A stretch of DNA of 64,000 bases from Pycnococcus provasolii. Lineage: Eukaryota; Chlorophyta; Pseudoscourfieldiophyceae; Pseudoscourfieldiales; Pycnococcaceae. Under the pieces are notes generated by a model that saw only the letters and a list, made by a program, of their open reading frames with translations, was not told where the DNA came from and searched no databases. The stretch lies in assembly GCA_938743325.2 (NCBI GenBank), contig OW568867.1, forward strand, positions 372,001 to 436,000. The letters are read 5' to 3'. The position numbers and the translations under genes are program-made. Each line of letters starts with the position of its first letter. Within the stretch, counting starts at the first letter, position 1. Below are positions 7,851-17,900 of the stretch, in pieces.

Positions 7851-9638
7851 CTAAGATGCAAATGGTGGAGAGACGTACACGTCAGGACGTTTCCATGAAA
7901 CGCCAACCCCTTCGGGGCTCTCGAAAAGGTGTGCGAGCTGCAGCAGCCTTCTCTCGTGGCTGCAATTTCCCATGAATTGCAAACCAACGGGAAGGTGATG
8001 AGACCCATCTTCGATCCAGCCAACGTTCACCGTCACGGCTGGAAGACCGGTGATGTTTGCAGGGAGCATGAAGCGCATGCTGCACGAGTCTTCCGTCACG
8101 TCGAGCTTAGGACCGCCATTGGCGTGGAACGGTGGCAAGGTTGGCATCGTCGGCGTCGCAATGACGTCGCACTTCTCCTCGAGAAGGCTTGCAAAGCACT
8201 TGAAAATTTCTTCGCGGCAGGCGAACGCCGTATCCACGAGCGGCTGCTTGCGTTCGTCGTCCGTCGTGAGCTTGTCAATCGTCTCGCTTACGAGAATCTT
8301 CATGCGAACCTCGTATCCGAGATCCTCCATGACCGCGTTGTCCCATTTCTGCTCGCCCATCAACTTCGTCATTGCACCGCGGCACTCGTGCAAGATGATC
8401 GCGCTGTGCGCCCGTCCTGCACGGTTGAGGTGTGGAATTTCAATGTCTACAATATCGGTGCCAAGCTGTTTGAGTTTGTTGACGGATTCCTCGCATATGG
8501 ACTTGATGCGACTGTCATTCACGTCACGAAACCATGGCCAGTAGATGCCAATCTTGAGATTCGTAATATTTGGTGTCGCCAACGAACGTGGGATGTCTCC
8601 CACGTCACGTCGAGATGTCATGTAGTGCAGCATTAGTAGGGCGTCCTGTGCCGTCGCGGCGATGGGTCCGACGTGTCCCAGCGTTGTTGTCGTTTCGATG
8701 ACGCGCCCCTCGTTGGTGACGAGCCCCTTGGTCGGTTTCAAACCAACCGCGGCGCATCGAGCTGCCGGCATGCGAATGGACCCACCGCCATCACATCCAA
8801 TGGCAAAGGGACACAGTCCCGCCGCCACCGCGGCGCCTGATCCGCTCGACGATCCAGCTGGCTCGCGTCGCGTGTCGTACGGGTTGACGCACAGCCTGTT
8901 GACGGGGTTGTACCCGTTCATCGCCATGCCCAGTTCTGTCATGTGCGATTTGCCAATGAGGATTGCGCCTGCCGCCTTCAAGTTGGCAACCACGCCGCAG
9001 TCTTTCGATGCCGGCGTCGCACTCTTCTCGAGCGCGTTTGTGCCGCACGCGCCCAGGTATCCAGCGGCGTGCAGCTCATCCTTGACTACGAACGGTACGC
9101 CGTCAATGGGACTTAGAGGCGCGTTCTTCTGGTAGCGAGCTTCCGAGGCGGCGAACTGTTCGCGTATGGACGAGGGATCAAAGCGTATGACTGCGTTAAG
9201 TTGTTTGTTTGTTTTCTCAAGGTTGTCAAGGAGCCAGTCGCAGACTTGCATGGGTGATGTTGTGCGAGAGCGGTAGGCTTGGTGGTAGTCGGCGCACGTG
9301 ACTGGGCCCAGTTGTTGTGGCTTTGATGACGGCGATGATGACGATGAGGATGATGCTTTTGGTGCTGGTGGATAATCCTTGACGATTGTGACGGGATGCG
9401 TGATTGCACGCCCTGCTGCAGGCGTGAACCCCAAAGAGAGAAGTTGCAAAGAGTCCTGTGTCGCGAGTCGCAAGAACCCGTTTTTGCGCGCTAAAAGAGA
9501 CGCATAGAGTCGTCCGACCAAAGATCGGTTCGCAAGCAGGTAGGAAACGACGAAGATCAACGGCGACACAAGCTTAGGCGCCGCGAGAGCGACGAGGTCG
9601 TACTTCTTCTCATGGGAACCGGCGGCGGCGGCGGCGGG
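7851..9638 (-). CDS. amidase-signature hydrolase, fatty-acid-amide-hydrolase-like
   Basis: This is an amidase-signature enzyme with the Ser-cisSer-Lys triad visible: Lys in PFVVKDELH, the Gly/Ser motif AGSSSGSGAAVAAGL, and the DGGGSIRMPAA segment. The start at 9638 (MPAAAAAGSHEKKYDL) is chosen because it precedes a conserved-looking N-terminal hydrophobic helix (LVSPLIFVVSYLLA), as in plant and animal FAAH, which are monotopic membrane enzymes. The frame stays open upstream but that part is low-complexity and reads like untranslated DNA. At about 595 residues it matches plant FAAH length. FAAH cleaves N-acylethanolamines and other fatty amides; the exact substrate here is inferred. A GC-rich CCCCGGGGATCCCGG patch sits just upstream of the start. 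Confidence 0.82.
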   Translation of the reverse strand, partial: PAAAAAGSHEKKYDLVALAAPKLVSPLIFVVSYLLANRSLVGRLYASLLARKNGFLRLATQDSLQLLSLGFTPAAGRAITHPVTIVKDYPPAPKASSSSSSSPSSKPQQLGPVTCADYHQAYRSRTTSPMQVCDWLLDNLEKTNKQLNAVIRFDPSSIREQFAASEARYQKNAPLSPIDGVPFVVKDELHAAGYLGACGTNALEKSATPASKDCGVVANLKAAGAILIGKSHMTELGMAMNGYNPVNRLCVNPYDTRREPAGSSSGSGAAVAAGLCPFAIGCDGGGSIRMPAARCAAVGLKPTKGLVTNEGRVIETTTTLGHVGPIAATAQDALLMLHYMTSRRDVGDIPRSLATPNITNLKIGIYWPWFRDVNDSRIKSICEESVNKLKQLGTDIVDIEIPHLNRAGRAHSAIILHECRGAMTKLMGEQKWDNAVMEDLGYEVRMKILVSETIDKLTTDDERKQPLVDTAFACREEIFKCFASLLEEKCDVIATPTMPTLPPFHANGGPKLDVTEDSCSMRFMLPANITGLPAVTVNVGWIEDGSHHLPVGLQFMGNCSHERRLLQLAHLFESPEGVGVSWKRPDVYVSPPFAS

Positions 9639-10076
9639 CATGATCAAGCTGACAGGATCGAGGAGTGCCACGCCAGCAAAGAACAAAAAGTGAAAAAGGT
9701 GAAAAAGGCCCCCCGGGGATCCCGGTTGGACACATAGTGGGGGATCCCGACCAAAACGAAAACAAGATTTGAGTGGGGCATTCATAACGGAAAGGTTTGT
9801 GTCTGAGCACGATATGACCACAAGGACGTTCGGCACGGAGGGGGAGGCGTTGCGCGCGTTCAACACGACGCTGCCGTCCGACGCCGCCACGAGCCACGTG
9901 GCGGCGACCCAACTCCCGTCTCTCCCGTCTCTTCTCCCGTCTCTTTCCTCCACCTCGCCCTCGGTGGTGATTCGTCCTTCAAAGGACGCTCCTGCTCCTC
10001 CTCCTCCTCCTCGCGCCATTCATTTCGTGGTACTTTATCATAGTTCTCACGTCCTTCTCACCTCACATACAGTACC

Positions 10077-10750
10077 ATGCCCAATGTTGTCGCGTTCTCC
10101 AACCCGACGCCAGTCGGGTTGGCAAAGACGCCCTCCCCTCATCCTCGAGGAGGGGACTCCCCTCCTCACGGCGCCTCGTCGCCGCCACCGTCGAGCCACG
10201 TGTGCCACGACGCCGCCGTCGACGCCGACGGAGGTGGTGGAGGCGGAGACCGACGATTCAAACACCGCGATGAAGAAACAAGACACAGAGGAACTCCGTC
10301 ACCACCACCACCACGAGCACCACCAAAACCGACCAGGAAACCGACAAGTTTCATGACGATCCCCATGCTCGTCGACGGGTGACGGAGGGCTCAACAGAGT
10401 AAGAAGATCGAAGAGGGCGCTGAATGGGAAAGAAAAGTCCGTGGCAGAACTCGTGCGTATGGTCGCACCGCGATTGCATGAGGTGAGTCCGGTTGCACTG
10501 GCTGCGGCTCCCGGGGAGGGACAAGGAGGCCACGGCTCGCGTCCGACGATGGCTGCCGTCCCTTTGCGTGCTTACCCAAAAGTCGAGGTCAAGCGATGAC
10601 GGTGAGACGATGCCGTCCATAATCTCGACGAACAAGAAGGGAAGCGTAGACGGGGAGCAGTTCAAGTACTGCTATGAGCAGTGTCTCAAACCGGCGTTGC
10701 TCACGAGCGAGGCATGGCATCAGTGCAGAATACGCGATATTAACGGGTAA
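10077..10750 (+). other. possible small spliced gene, unresolved
   Basis: No single frame covers this stretch, but it has gene-like traits. An ATG at 10077 opens a 101-codon frame (MPNVVAFSNPTPVGLAKT). A segment reading KEKSVAELVRMVAPRLHE ends exactly at GTGAGT (about 10482-10487). A last open block (FKYCYEQCLKPALLTSEAWHQC) follows a CAG at about 10660 and ends at 10750. I could not join these confidently, and the product is not recognised. It may be a small multi-exon gene lying between the amidase and DnaJ genes, or chance. Confidence 0.3.
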
Positions 10751-10794
10751 CTTCTAATCGTTCGGGAAAAAAAAGGGGGGGTAGGGTAGAGTGG

Positions 10795-10818
10795 GTAGGG
10801 TTAGTAAGATTAGGGTTT
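10795..10818 (+). promoter_or_regulatory. telomere-like GGGTTA/TTAGGGTTT motifs upstream of the J-domain gene
   Basis: Two TTAGGG-type motifs lie 83-106 bases before the ATG at 10901. Similar tracts occur at similar distances before other genes here. Plant telo-boxes are known promoter elements; function here is inferred. Confidence 0.4.
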
Positions 10819-10900
10819 CCTGTTGTTTTCGTCCTCTGTTTGTTTTTTTCCTCATTTCTGCCGTTACTGGTTCATTCCAGAGTGTTCATTCCCACCAATA

Positions 10901-11974
10901 ATGTCTGAGGCTGAGGCTGAGGCCACGCGTATGGCGTCTCCTTCTCAGCCTGCTCCTCATTCAAATTCTGCTCAGGGTGCTCGTGCGCGTGCGTCGCGTG
11001 TTGCCGAAGCGTTACGAAAACGTCGCAATCATTCTTCCTCTATTCCACCGCTCCACTCCGATACGCCTCCGTCTTCTTCTTCGGCTCATTCCTCTTCTCA
11101 TGACGGTCAGAAACAGGGTCAGGGTCCGAAGATACCGTCGTTCTCAGGACGCGAAGACTTCTATGAGACGCTACAACTCAATCACGCTACAACGCCGTTA
11201 ACGTCGTATTCAGCCAGAGATATTGCCGCGGCGTACAGACGTGTCGCTGTTAAGGTACACCCTGACAAAATCAGCGCGGACGCGTCACTTGATGAAAGAA
11301 CGAAGAGCTTGGCGCTCTTCCACAAGGCGACGGAAGCATACAGAATCCTGAGCGACGATACCCTGAGACAGGCGTATGATGCCGCGAGGAGCGAAAGGGA
11401 ACAAGAAGGCAACGACGCAACGGCCACCACCACGACGACGACAGGAGATACCGGACGATCGACCAGATCCTCGGACCAGACCCTCGTATCAAAGACCACC
11501 ACGACGTCGGACTTCAGCTCGTTCCAGTCATTTATGTGCGAGCAGTTTGGCGACGACTACGCGCAAAGACTGCGCACGTACGAAAAGACGCTCGAGGAGG
11601 CACGCGCTAAGGCTGCATCTTTGCTCGAGTCTGCAGACCCGGAGGAGCGGCGCGCCCAGCTCGCCAAGTTGAAGGCGGAGCAGGCTCGTAAGGCGAGACT
11701 GCGGCGCATCGCCGCCGAGCAGACGCGCGACAACGCCGCGTGGGAGATGCGTGCGCACGTCGTACGTGCGCGTGAGGAGAAGGAGGCTCGCGAGCGCGCC
11801 AACGAGGTGCGCCGCAAGCAGTTCATCGAGGAGGCGTTCTTTGCGGATGCAAAGTCGCGCGCCGACGCGCGCGCGGAGGAGCAGCGCCGAGCAAAACAAC
11901 GCGAGGAAAACAGCAAGCGCGCGCAGACTGTCGCCGCCGCCGTCGCCGCCGCATCTGCATCCGTCGACGCGTAG
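10901..11974 (+). CDS. J-domain (DnaJ-like) protein with charged coiled-coil tail
   Basis: The start is taken at 10901 (MSEAEAEATRMASPS), since the upstream in-frame Met lies in a T-rich leader. A J-domain spans about residues 83-170: EDFYETLQL, AYRRVAVKVHPDKI with the essential HPD, and FHKATEAYRILSDDTLRQAYD. The rest is Thr-rich and then a long Glu/Lys/Arg/Ala helix (about 240-355) likely to be a coiled coil. There is no Gly/Phe or zinc domain, so it is a class C J-protein that would stimulate an Hsp70. The helical tail recalls splicing-associated J-proteins (DNAJC8/DNAJC17 types), but no RRM is visible and the assignment stays general. Confidence 0.8.
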   Translation: MSEAEAEATRMASPSQPAPHSNSAQGARARASRVAEALRKRRNHSSSIPPLHSDTPPSSSSAHSSSHDGQKQGQGPKIPSFSGREDFYETLQLNHATTPLTSYSARDIAAAYRRVAVKVHPDKISADASLDERTKSLALFHKATEAYRILSDDTLRQAYDAARSEREQEGNDATATTTTTTGDTGRSTRSSDQTLVSKTTTTSDFSSFQSFMCEQFGDDYAQRLRTYEKTLEEARAKAASLLESADPEERRAQLAKLKAEQARKARLRRIAAEQTRDNAAWEMRAHVVRAREEKEARERANEVRRKQFIEEAFFADAKSRADARAEEQRRAKQREENSKRAQTVAAAVAAASASVDA

Positions 11975-12197
11975 AGCTGGGAACTTTCTTGTGCATCATA
12001 TCATGTAACTGCAGTATATTGTTGAGTACTCACGTGGACATCATCGTCGCGGCTGCTATGGCTACGATAACGTTAAGCATAAAATGGGCACTCCACGTCC
12101 CCCCCGCCGCCGCCGATTATATGGGTCGGGGATAATTGCTCCTCACACCCCGCCCCACCATAACTATCAATTAAGTGAAATTACCACTCCGTGATTG

Positions 12198-14489
12198 ATG
12201 GCGGCGTCATCATCGTCTTCGCGTACAGCCCAAAGCAGTACTCAGGCTCACTACTTCTACCCGCCGGAGTCCGAGTACGAGGGCGAGTCTTCAGAGTCTT
12301 CCCCTTTGTCCGACCGGAAAGGCGGTGATGCTCGTGACGATGTTGATGTCAACGGGGAAGAAGCCCATCTGCGCCAATCTGAGCCGCGTGTTAGCAATTC
12401 TGGCATGCAAAGGCGTGAAGGAGACGCCGGAAACGCCGTGGTAATTCCTGGTCCTTCTTCTGCGCCTCTTCCTTCGGCTTCATCGTTACCAGGTGGAGGA
12501 GGAGTGTTTCCACCATCGTCATCTTCGGGGGGTGGTCCATTAATGTCGAACGAACGAGAAGAACGTGCATCGTCCGATCCACATCATCACCATCACCACC
12601 ATGGAGCGCGCCTCGTTGGCGTCGGCGCGCACGGGAGACCCCTGCTCGCACGATCGCCGTCGTCCGTTGCTGCGGCGTCGCCACGATCAATCGCCGAGCA
12701 GCAGCAGCAGCACGACGATGATAATACCACCACCAATAATAATGACGCAGCAGCAAAAAAGACTCCTCCTAATTCTAATGGATGGTGGGGTGAGCCGCTG
12801 CACGCTCGTGGTGTTGCCGGGATGGCAAGCGCGAACGACCAAAATGGAGCGGAGAACGGAGGAGGAGGAGGAGGAGCAACACACCTTACCACGCAGACAC
12901 ACAACGACGATGACGACGACGACGATGGTGAAAAGCACCACCACCTCCTCACCACTCAGATGATTGTGCCGCGACCTGCACGTGAGGTGGGCTATCGCGC
13001 ACTCAGCGGGAGGCGTGTACGCAAAAATACGTACGTGTTGACTACACCCGCAGCCACCTCGCGACGGCGACAGCGCGTCGAGGAAGATGAGCTCGACAAC
13101 AACAACAACAAGAACAACAACACAATCGACCTGCCCACGAATCGCAGTGAGGTGGAGAAGCGATGGTCGAACTTCGGATCCATACCCGCACAGCCACTAC
13201 GAGACCAACCCGTTCCTGGAGGTCCGAAATTTACGTACGAAGTCTCAAGCTTCCAGCGCCGCATTTTCGAGGATCCATGGCGCAAGCCGAAGGTCGTTCG
13301 TCAAAATGAGCATGAAATGGCGCGCTTCGGATTTCTGATTGGCGGCGCAGAGGGGACCGTGTTCGACGCGCCTTTCCTCTGGATCCAGCTGATGCTCTGC
13401 CTTCTGATTGCAGCCGCCACGCTTGCCATCGTGTACGTCTACGAGACAAACATTGGCATGTACAAGGACTACGTCTGGGAGGAGCGCGACATCATTGCGG
13501 TGTTCGAGCATCTCACCGAACTCAAGGTGATTGCGGGATTGACGGACAGCTTCGTTGACCTCGCGGCATTCCTGCTTGGCATGTACCTCGACAAGCAGGT
13601 GGACATCTGGTGGGAGCTTCGACACGACACGATGCAGGAGCTCATCAACATCATCTCGTCGCAGTGCATGCGAGCGAGCGTCTACTTCCCGCAGCAGACG
13701 CCGACGAGCCAAGCGAACAAGGAGCTCCTTCTCCGGTATGGGACACTTAGCCTTGCGCTATTCTGGCGTGATGCGCATGAGGTGGATGCATGGGACAAGC
13801 GCACGCGAAAAAAGTTCCACCTGGACGACCTCGATGATCTTGTCAACGAGGGCTTGATGACGGAGAGGGAGCGTGAGCTTCTCATGAAATGTCCAGTCAA
13901 AAGCCAGGTGGTGTGGACGTGGATTGGCTCGCTTTGGACGAAGTGGATCCTCGACGGGCGGCTGCCAGACGCAAGCCACGAGATGCAGTCAGATCTCTGC
14001 GGCGAGTGCGAAAAGGCTGCAGATCGGATCAGGAGCATGCTCGCGCGAATCAACACGCAGTTTCCGCTGACATACACGCACCTGCTCGTGAGTATCACGA
14101 AGGTGCTCATCTTCACGAATGCTGTAATCTGCGGTTACGTCAGCGCGATTGCGATTATCGGCCACTACTGGTATTGGGTCGCCGTACAATTCGTGAACCT
14201 GATCCTGCTCACCGTCTTTTACCAGGGAATCTTGCACATTTACCCCGCAATCGTCAACCCGTTCTGCGACAACGTGAGCGACTTCTCCTGGAAACTATTC
14301 CACGCTCGCACGGTGAATCAGTGCCGCAGCTTCTTCGCGGCGGGCGAGAAACCGCCGTACGTGGTGGCAGACCTGGACGACGGTGAAGATGTGCCGGAGG
14401 GCATGCGGCGTCACCCTGCTCAGATGCCCCCGCAGTTGCCAATCGTGCAAATATCATCGACTCGCATGAAGCTGTTTGGAAATCAATAA
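12198..14489 (+). CDS. bestrophin-family anion channel
   Basis: Residues 1 to about 330 are disordered (His, Asp, Asn and Gly runs). After VSSFQRRIFEDPWRKP comes the bestrophin/RFP-TM core: a first TM helix (LWIQLMLCLLIAAATLAIVYV, about residue 395), FVDLAAFLLGMYLDKQVDIWW matching the conserved second helix region, LLRYGTLSLALFWRDAHE, and a pair of late TM helices (about 630-700). Bestrophins form pentameric chloride or bicarbonate channels; in algae some sit in thylakoids and feed carbon concentration and others in the plasma membrane. No clear transit peptide is visible, so location is open. The start is the ATG at 12198 following GTGATTG. Confidence 0.8.
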   Translation: MAASSSSSRTAQSSTQAHYFYPPESEYEGESSESSPLSDRKGGDARDDVDVNGEEAHLRQSEPRVSNSGMQRREGDAGNAVVIPGPSSAPLPSASSLPGGGGVFPPSSSSGGGPLMSNEREERASSDPHHHHHHHGARLVGVGAHGRPLLARSPSSVAAASPRSIAEQQQQHDDDNTTTNNNDAAAKKTPPNSNGWWGEPLHARGVAGMASANDQNGAENGGGGGGATHLTTQTHNDDDDDDDGEKHHHLLTTQMIVPRPAREVGYRALSGRRVRKNTYVLTTPAATSRRRQRVEEDELDNNNNKNNNTIDLPTNRSEVEKRWSNFGSIPAQPLRDQPVPGGPKFTYEVSSFQRRIFEDPWRKPKVVRQNEHEMARFGFLIGGAEGTVFDAPFLWIQLMLCLLIAAATLAIVYVYETNIGMYKDYVWEERDIIAVFEHLTELKVIAGLTDSFVDLAAFLLGMYLDKQVDIWWELRHDTMQELINIISSQCMRASVYFPQQTPTSQANKELLLRYGTLSLALFWRDAHEVDAWDKRTRKKFHLDDLDDLVNEGLMTERERELLMKCPVKSQVVWTWIGSLWTKWILDGRLPDASHEMQSDLCGECEKAADRIRSMLARINTQFPLTYTHLLVSITKVLIFTNAVICGYVSAIAIIGHYWYWVAVQFVNLILLTVFYQGILHIYPAIVNPFCDNVSDFSWKLFHARTVNQCRSFFAAGEKPPYVVADLDDGEDVPEGMRRHPAQMPPQLPIVQISSTRMKLFGNQ

Positions 14490-14546
14490 TCAATAGATGA
14501 GGCATGTGTAAACGATTGCAAAAATGAAAATCTGTTGCTGTTATTT

Positions 14547-14750
14547 TTACACGGCAGGCTCGAGGCCTGCGGCAACCACCATCTCCTCGAGCTCCTCGAG
14601 CTCCATCCATCATCGTCTCAATGCTACTCTCGAGCTCGTCCCTACGTGCCTACAAATCCTCAAGAAGGCTTAGGTCGTTGCCTGCGGCAGTCATCTCGTC
14701 GTCAAGCTTTTGCATGGCAACCTCAGCTTCCGGAAACCTTACCAAACCTC
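14547..14750 (-). pseudogene. remnant of an ABC-F ATPase C-terminal coiled coil
   Basis: Read on the minus strand this stretch gives EVAMQKLDDEMTAAGNDLSL, LEDL, a stop, ARRDELESSIETMMD and, in a shifted frame, ELEELEEMVVAAGLEPAV then a stop. This resembles the C-terminal helical hairpin of ABC-F proteins. An in-frame stop and a frameshift mark it as decayed, and no ATPase part is nearby. It may be a 3'-end duplication of a gene elsewhere. The match is by pattern only; chance similarity of Glu/Leu-rich sequence is possible. Confidence 0.35.
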
Positions 14751-14901
14751 CGGCCATTTATTAGGTTGTCTGAATTGGGAAAATGGAAATCGGGATCCCT
14801 CGGCGGACCGAAAGATCACCACTGGATTTAGACACTACGACAAAGTCTCTAGAATACAATAATAGACTTACTCTATTTCATAACTTATGCAAACTTTGAA
14901 C

Positions 14902-17900
14902 TTATGCACTCGAAGGACACGCGTGTGCAAGGGAGTGCAAAAATCGACGCAGGCTCGAGCGGCCCTTGAACAGGTTCTGACGACCGATCCTCTCGTTCGC
15001 GACGTGAGGGCTGTCTGTGCTCTGTCCGAGCGGAAAGTGCAGAGCTGGGCAGAACATCGCCTTCTCAAGCAAATATGTCACCGGCATGGTGCCGCCCTCG
15101 CGCACAAAAAGAACCTCGCGTCCCCACTCAGCCTCCAGCGCGCCCTTCGCAGCCTGGTAAAATTTGTTCGACGGATCGCCGAGCCACCACATGCCCGTGT
15201 TGTGGATTGTCACAGAAACGCGATTGTCGCCTCCGAGGCGCGCAAATGCGTCGCGAATGTGCTGCTCGAAACTGCGGGACACGGATTCGGGCGTCTGATC
15301 GGGGACGAAGCGAATCGAAACCTTGCCAACTGCCTTGCATGGGATGACGGAGAAACGAGTTGGACCAAATTTGCGCCACGCGCTGTTTGCACCGTGCACA
15401 GATTCGTCACCGGCTGGTGAAGGGTCCCTATCCCTGCGATCTTGCACAGTCTCAGCCTCAGCTTGTGGCAATTCAATGTCGACGATACTCATGCTGGGCT
15501 CGCACCACCTTGCACGCAGCACCTCGCCAGCGCCGCACGCGCAAAGGGCAGGAACGCCGATGGACTGCCGGTACAGCTCCGTGTCAAAAATGCCGGGTGC
15601 GTCGCAGCCATGCAGAGCACTCGCGGACGACGTTGACACACCGTCGTAGATTCCTCGCACAGCCAGCCGAGGACCGTCGTTTCCGCGATCGTCTGAGTAG
15701 AGGGTGCCCAGCACCTTCACGAGGTCCCTCATGGGCTCGCTGAACGCACCGCCGTCGTTCCCGCTGTGCAAATCCTTCTCTGGCCCACTCACCTCCACGG
15801 AGATTGTCATCATGCCGCGCATTCCCCACGTCAGGCACGGCTGCGTGTCGTTCAGCCACAGAGTGTTGGAGATTAGCACAACGTCCGTGGATGTTCCGAG
15901 GATGGCTCGCGCCTCTGGGCTTTTAATCGCCTCGTCGAACCCTCCCGAGCCATTCTCCTCCTCGCCCTCCAGCACGAATGTCACGTTGCATGGTAGACGA
16001 CTGCCCGACGACGAGCACTCGTCGAGCACCTCGCGGAGCGCAAACACCATCGCGAGGATTGGGCCCTTGTTGTCTGTCGCACCGCGGCCATACAGATAGC
16101 CATTGATCGAGTTGAGTTCCCAAGGCGGCGTTCGCCAGTCATTCTCAAGAGCCGGCTGAACGTCGTAGTGGCCGTAGAAGCAAAGCGTTGGCAAATCCGG
16201 GTCACATCCGACGCGACCAAGCACAATGGGATTGCGCTCGTCACCCGTCAGCGGGTTTGGAGGAGGGTTCAGCAACTGTACCTGAGCACCGAGCTTCCTC
16301 TCGAGCAGCTCGAGAAGAAACGACGCGGCGGCCAGGCAGCTCGAGCGACGCATTCCACCAACGCTCACGGAGCGGATCGCGACGAACGGGCGAAGCTCCT
16401 CCTCCATCTCCGCGTCGTAGCATCGAACCTCGGCACCGTTGCCCATCTTGACCGAAGCTGAAGGTACCGACATCGCGCGAGCAATTCCGCCAATCTCTGC
16501 ACGATGACGCTTGGCGGCACGCATCGGTGTGACAATGTTGCCTTCTCCTTCTTCTCCTTCTTCTTCTTCGTCGTCGACCCCCATGCATCCGCCGTGGAGA
16601 GAAAGGCATCGTATGGTGCCGTCCGCGGTACCGCAGCATATGAACGAAGCTCCTCGAGACGACGAGCACACTGACAGGCTGAGCAAACCAAGACGCTCGG
16701 GCGGAAAGGTTGCTAAAGATGACGCCGTGGATGGATTAAAGCCTGACTTGAGCGGCCAGACGTCGAGTCGGTTCACAACCTTAAAATTCCGCCAGAGCAG
16801 CACGCACCCGTCGTCGCCGCAGGATGCGAAGGAGGAACCCTTGCCAGGTAGCGCACAAAGCCCCAACACGTGACCGCAGTGAGCCTGCAGGCTTGAGACG
16901 CAGCTTCGCAGATTGACATCCCAAACTCGAATCGTGGAATCGGCAGAACCACTGAGCACGTGAACATCGTTCTCGTCGCGAGTGGGTACGGAGCAGAGGC
17001 AAAGTACAGCACCGCGATGGCCGTACAGAACGCTCGCGCATCGCATGAGCGTTTGTTGACGCGCATCGCCATGTTCCATCTCGTACTCCCAAACGAGCAC
17101 GTGACCGTCTCCGCCACCGGATACGATCATTGGCATGCGGCTGCCGTTCACGAAAAGCGTCGCAAACACAGCCGCGCAGTGGCGATAATAGCCCGTGTCA
17201 CCATGTGCCCCCGCCGTCGCGGCTGGCACTGCACGAACGAACGGCGTACCTGGACGTGCGGGTGTCGAATGCGTTGAAATTGGAGTTTGCACCGCCCGTC
17301 CTGCAATCACCGACACGTGTTCATCAACCTGGAGGAGAGGGATGGTGCACGGTCCACCGGGCAGTGGACACCGAATTCCCGCCGGAGAAGTCATCGATCG
17401 TTCCAAATCCAGATTGCCGTGATCGAAGAGATCGTGCATGTCGTACAGGTGCACGCTTCCGTCCATGAGACCGATCGCGACGCGGTTGCCATGCGCAGCA
17501 AGTGAGAGGATGTCACCCGTCTGCTTCGGCAGTTGGACGCTGCAAGTGCACCGCGCATTCGCCGCACCACTTTTGATATCCCACTGCTTGATCGTTCGCC
17601 CAGCACAGCTCAGCAGGCTCCCGTCGTCGTCGGTCACCGCCAGGCCAAGAATCGCGCGCCTGTGTCCAAACAATTTTGCGATGCACTCGAGCTTCACGAT
17701 GTCCCACGCGCGAATTGAGGCATCCGACGCGCCTGAGTAGAGAACGCCAGATCGCGACGACAAGGCTGTCACGCCGCTATCGTGCTTGGAGAGGATGTGC
17801 GTGCTGTCCGTGCCAATGGCACTCGCCATTCCGCCGACAGCGCTGTTGCTGCCAGCGCCAATGCACGAGGATGGCATGAGCACGCACTTGCCTGGCACCT

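Noticed and set aside
7851-10019. 722-codon reading of the amidase gene
   Set aside because: Extra N-terminal residues are low-complexity and precede a natural membrane-helix start at 9638.
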